From Roseovarius tolerans (GTDB lineage: Bacteria; Pseudomonadota; Alphaproteobacteria; Rhodobacterales; Rhodobacteraceae), in NCBI RefSeq assembly GCF_900109855.1, contig NZ_FOBO01000011.1:62001-126000 (forward strand): DNA of 64,000 nt, given 5' to 3'. The position numbers and the translations under genes are program-made. The notes beneath the pieces are model-generated. The model searched no databases. It had not been told where the DNA came from and saw only the letters and a list, made by a program, of their open reading frames with translations. Below, piece after piece: positions 60,936 to 64,000 of this stretch. Every line of letters begins with the position of its first letter. Position 1 is the first letter of the stretch.

Positions 60936-63008
60936 GTGCAGGACCAGAACGTTCCGAGATCGGCGATGACGGCGCTGCTGGCCCCGAAATCAATCGCCCT
61001 TGTCGGCGTCTCGGACCGTGCGGATTCGTACGGTCATGCGCTGGACCGGATGGTCACTCAAGGCGGTTATGCCGGGCGGATCATGCGGGTCAATCCGCGA
61101 CTGGCCGCGCAGTCGGATGGCCGGATCGCCACCACGCTGGCCGACCTTCCCGAGAGGCCCGAGCATGTCGTGCTGTCGCTGGCCACCGCGCGGGTCGAGG
61201 CTGCGGTCGATGAGGCGCTGACCGCCGGGGTGCGCGCCCTGACGATCTTTTCGGAATGCCCCGATGCGCCCATGCGCCAGCGGATCGGTGACCGGGTCCG
61301 GGCGGCGGGCGCGGCGCTCTGCGGGCCCAACAGCATGGGGGTGCACAACATCGCGCTGGGCCTCAGGGTCACGCCCTTTCCGGTGCCGCTCGACCTCAAA
61401 CCGGGCGGCGTCGGGTTGATCGCGCAATCCGGCTCGATCCTCGGGGCGCTGATGAACAACGACCGGCGGCTGCGATTTTCGCAGGCGATCAGCACCGGCT
61501 CGGAAACCGTCACCACCGCCGCCGACTACCTGCGCTGGATGGTCGACCGGCCGGAAACCCGCACCATCGGCCTGTTTCTCGAAACCGTGCGCGACCCCGA
61601 GGGTTTCATCGCGGCGATGGAGGCGGCGGCGGTGCGCGACATCCCGGTCGTGATCCTGAAAATCGGCCGCTCCGCGCTGGGCGCGCGCATGGCGATCTCG
61701 CATACCGGCGCGCTGGTCGGCGATGACGACGTGTTCCGCGCGCTGGTGCGGCGGCTGGGCGGTCATATGGCGGGCTCGCTCGACGAGATGGCCGCGATGC
61801 TGGCCATGTTCGCGCAAGGACGGCGCGCGACCGCGCCGGGCATCGCCTCGATCCACGATTCCGGAGGCGAGCGCGAATTGATGGCCGATATGGCCGAGGA
61901 TCACGGCCTTGCCTATGCCGCTCTGTCCCCTGACACCAAGGCCGCGATCCAGTCGGTTCTCGAGCCGGGCATCGCGGCGGAGAACCCGCTCGACGCCTGG
62001 GGCACGGGGCAGGGCGCGCAGGACACCTACACCCGCGCGGTCACGGCGATGATGGCGGATGAGAGCGTGGGCACCGGGCTCTATGTGCTCAACTGGCGCG
62101 GCAATTATTATCTGCACGAGATGCATGCCCAAGCGCTGGCAGATGCGTTTCGCCAAACGGCCAAGCCGCTTGTCGCCGTGTCGAATTTCTCGCGCAGCGA
62201 TGATGCGGTGTTGGCCGAGCGGTTCGCCGATCTGGGCATTCCCCTGATCAGCGGCATGCAGAACGCTCTGGTGGCGGTGCGCGCATTGCACGATCACGGT
62301 CCGGTTGCCCGGTTTCGCGCCCCCGAACCAGCGCATCCCCACGCGACGCACTGGCGTTCGGCGCTGCGTGGCCGCGACTGGATCGGCGAGGCCGAGGGAT
62401 ACGCGCTTTTTTCGGACTACGGCATCGCCTGCCCGGCGCATGGCCTGGCCGGGTCACGGGACGCGGCGCAGGCGATTGCCCGGAAGATGGGAGGCCCTGT
62501 CGTTCTCAAGACCGCGCAGCCGGGGCTGTCGCACAAATCGGACTGTGCCGGGGTCAAGCCCGGCCTTGCAACGGCGCAGGCCGTCGCGGCTGCATATGAT
62601 GATCTGACGGCGCGGTTTCATGGCGAGGTTCTGGTCGCCGAAATGGTTGCACCGGGTGCCGAATGGTCGTTGGGCGCGATCAATGATCCCGATTTCGGCC
62701 CGGCGGTGCGCATCGCACCCGGTGGCCAATTCGTGGACCTGCTGGACGAACACGTCCTGCTGATGGCACCGTTCTCGGCCGCCGAGGCCGCAACGGCGAT
62801 CACCCGGTTGCGCGCCGCCCGCGTGTTGTCGGGGTATCGCGGGGGGGCCCGCTTTGCCGTCGAGGCGCTGGCCGCCGCCGCCGCCGCGCTCTCGCGCCTG
62901 GCCTGGGACCTGCGCGACACAGTGGCCGAAGTCGAGATCAACCCGATCATCGTGGGCAGACAAACCGCGACGGCCGTCGATGCGATCATCCGCGTTCGCG
63001 TTTCGTGA
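60936..63008 (+). CDS. ADP-forming acyl-CoA synthetase (fused alpha/beta)
   Basis: 690 residues from GTG 60936. CoA-binding domain (about 14-105; IALVGVSDRADSYGHALDRM), ligase-CoA domain with the phospho-histidine His256 in ISHTGA, then ATP-grasp beta part (about 480-690; GPVVLKTAQPGLSHKSDCAG near 521-540 and VEINPIIVG). Makes ATP or an acyl-CoA from ADP, phosphate and a carboxylic acid. Follows the LysR gene by 91 nt. Its substrate is probably the acid product of the amine/aldehyde oxidations upstream; that is inference. Confidence 0.9.
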   Translation: MQDQNVPRSAMTALLAPKSIALVGVSDRADSYGHALDRMVTQGGYAGRIMRVNPRLAAQSDGRIATTLADLPERPEHVVLSLATARVEAAVDEALTAGVRALTIFSECPDAPMRQRIGDRVRAAGAALCGPNSMGVHNIALGLRVTPFPVPLDLKPGGVGLIAQSGSILGALMNNDRRLRFSQAISTGSETVTTAADYLRWMVDRPETRTIGLFLETVRDPEGFIAAMEAAAVRDIPVVILKIGRSALGARMAISHTGALVGDDDVFRALVRRLGGHMAGSLDEMAAMLAMFAQGRRATAPGIASIHDSGGERELMADMAEDHGLAYAALSPDTKAAIQSVLEPGIAAENPLDAWGTGQGAQDTYTRAVTAMMADESVGTGLYVLNWRGNYYLHEMHAQALADAFRQTAKPLVAVSNFSRSDDAVLAERFADLGIPLISGMQNALVAVRALHDHGPVARFRAPEPAHPHATHWRSALRGRDWIGEAEGYALFSDYGIACPAHGLAGSRDAAQAIARKMGGPVVLKTAQPGLSHKSDCAGVKPGLATAQAVAAAYDDLTARFHGEVLVAEMVAPGAEWSLGAINDPDFGPAVRIAPGGQFVDLLDEHVLLMAPFSAAEAATAITRLRAARVLSGYRGGARFAVEALAAAAAALSRLAWDLRDTVAEVEINPIIVGRQTATAVDAIIRVRVS

Positions 63009-63285
63009 AAAACAGCCGGATGCCGCGCGCCCCGGATGTGGCAGGGATGGTCCGTGTCGGCAGCGTCGATGCTCGTGACGCGCAACAAAATGGCAAGTCG
63101 CGGCGCGCCAGAAATCCAAGCGTCTGCGGCCCCGGCACCGCTCGCACGCCGCATTCTGGATCGACGACCATCCGGACCCTCAGAGCGCCAAAACGATCCC
63201 GCGCAACATCAACGGCGCGCAATACCACACCGGCGCGACATATGCGCACCGGACCTCTATCGACCTTAGGGAAATCCTGAGAAAG
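63009..63285. other. No convincing gene (277 nt)
   Basis: Short overlapping frames only. One plus-strand frame reads AFWIDDHPDPQSAKTIPRN and YHTGATYAHRTSIDLREIL without a start, perhaps a decayed gene or the tail of an old insertion next to the tRNA. Confidence 0.35.
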
Positions 63286-63360
63286 TGGCAGCCCGTAGGG
63301 GAATCGAACCCCTCTTTCCAGGTTGAAAACCTGGCGTCCTAACCGATAGACGAACGGGCC
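63286..63360 (-). tRNA. tRNA-Glu (anticodon UUC)
   Basis: 75 nt on the minus strand, with encoded CCA. Acceptor GGCCCGT/ACGGGCT, D arm GTCTATCGGTTAGGAC, anticodon arm CCAGG-TTTTCAA-CCTGG with anticodon TTC, T arm GGGG-TTCGATT-CCCC. All stems pair. Confidence 0.95.
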
Positions 63361-63481
63361 AGCGCTGCTGTGGGGCGTAACTAGGCAAATCCGGACCCGC
63401 GCGCAAGAGGGATTTTACGAAAACTTGGCGCTGTTTCGCAAAAATCGACATGGCCGGTTTCGCGCCGCGTCGGGGGCCGGA

Positions 63482-64000
63482 TCACAGGGCCGGCGCGGCG
63501 TCCTCAAGGCGCAGTTGCACCGATCTGCGCCCGCCCCATGTGTTGATGTCGAGCCGCCCGGCAAGGTGAAAGCGTGCGCCGCCATGTCCCGTCAGCGCGG
63601 GCCCCAACGGCCCGTCAAACGCCCCGAACGCGATCGCCTCGAGGCTCGCGCCCAGCCCGTCACCAAAGCGCAGCTTGAGGTGGTTGCCGCCCAGTTGCTT
63701 GGCATAGCCGATCTGGCAATCGGGAAAGACATAACGCGGCCCCGGCGCACCGGCCCCGAACGGCCCCGCGGCCTCGATCTGCTCGACCAGTTCGATCGTC
63801 GCCGCCCCCGGCATCAGCATCCCGTCAAGGCGCAGGTCGGCGGGCCCGGCCTGACCGGCCCCCTGACGGGCCAGCAGATCCGAGAGCCGTGCCATCGCCT
63901 CCTCCAGCCGGTCGCGCGCCACGGTCAGGCCCGCCGCCATCTTATGCCCGCCGCCCTTGATCAGCAGCCCCTCAGAGGCCAGCCGCTGAATGGCGGCGCC
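63482..64000 (-). CDS. recJ: Single-stranded-DNA exonuclease RecJ (C-terminal part; 5' end beyond window)
   Basis: 173 visible codons open to the right edge. The start shows IKGGGHKMAAGL, the DHHA1 motif of RecJ, then an OB-like C-terminal domain ending in LDINTWGGRRSVQLRLEDAA. RecJ is the 5'-3' single-strand exonuclease of recombination and mismatch repair. The rest of the gene (DHH domain) lies outside. Transcribed towards the tRNA-Glu gene, with which it shares strand. Confidence 0.93.
   Translation of the reverse strand, partial: GAAIQRLASEGLLIKGGGHKMAAGLTVARDRLEEAMARLSDLLARQGAGQAGPADLRLDGMLMPGAATIELVEQIEAAGPFGAGAPGPRYVFPDCQIGYAKQLGGNHLKLRFGDGLGASLEAIAFGAFDGPLGPALTGHGGARFHLAGRLDINTWGGRRSVQLRLEDAAPAL

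Noticed and set aside
63005-63280. Short plus-strand frames behind the acyl-CoA synthetase
   Set aside because: Overlapping frames without ribosome sites; at most a decayed fragment, so only noted as a gap.
63286-63360. tRNA-Glu as attachment site of an integrated element
   Set aside because: No integrase, no duplicated tRNA 3' end found on either side within the window.

Overview
The window reads as a chromosomal stretch of a high-GC alphaproteobacterium of the Rhodobacterales (Roseobacter-type Rhodobacteraceae). The support is indirect but consistent: TRAP and quaternary-amine ABC transporters, a choXWV/betICA choline locus with a choline sulfatase, a metal-site-poor HemB, a TTGAT-N4-ATCAA FnrL-type box, and palindromic intergenic repeats familiar from this group. 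The genus cannot be fixed from the sequence alone. No IS element, integrase, phage or CRISPR array was seen.

Layout. 0-5.4 kb: a glycosyltransferase fragment, ygfZ, two orphan BrnA/CopG-like antitoxin-type ORFs converging on a perfect 29-bp inverted repeat, an AT-rich HNH endonuclease gene fitted one base behind ettA, and dtd. 5.5-14.5 kb: a 200-nt dispersed repeat, a nitroreductase / proline-racemase-like / zinc-ribbon operon, a CZB protein, then a six-gene membrane-stress-like operon (27-aa membrane peptide, XpaC, TelA, DUF2927 lipoprotein, SPFH-GYF protein, b561-like protein) and a YSC84 lipoprotein. 14.6-27.1 kb: mostly core genes (hemB, mfd, amidase, DUF2189, class A beta-lactamase, Rieske oxygenase, ilvBN). 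ilvB is preceded by a complete attenuator whose leader peptide carries rare CTA and GTA codons.

27.4-37.1 kb: a Tat-signal glycine-rich peptide gene lies one base before an HprK-like kinase/PqqD fusion, a RiPP-like pair. It is followed by a Cache histidine kinase/LuxR regulator pair, a STAS-less SulP transporter and a TakP-like TRAP transporter. 37.1-46.6 kb: the choline/betaine locus. An orphan peptide-type binding protein, choX, a GIY-YIG protein, choW and choV run on the minus strand; betI, betC and betA run on the plus strand from a BetI-like operator. The GIY-YIG gene is coupled at both ends inside the transporter operon and carries a GC-rich palindromic element in frame. betB is absent from the window.

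46.6-64 kb: a nuclease, an FnrL-type box before a YdcH protein, DUF3307, a Crp/Fnr regulator, then an amine or amino-acid catabolic module: enolase-superfamily enzyme, MocR regulator with a matching bipartite motif on both sides of its gene, FAD amine oxidase, polyamine-type ABC importer, cupin, GMC dehydrogenase, LysR regulator and an ADP-forming acyl-CoA synthetase. The window closes with tRNA-Glu(UUC) and the 3' part of recJ.

How the genes work together: two osmolyte/amine systems dominate. One imports choline (choXWV), desulfates choline-O-sulfate (BetC) and oxidises choline (BetA) under BetI. The other probably imports an amine and oxidises it under MocR control. The strongest candidates for undescribed biology are the glycine-rich peptide/HprK-PqqD pair, the GIY-YIG gene inside the choline transporter operon, and the SPFH/TelA/XpaC module.
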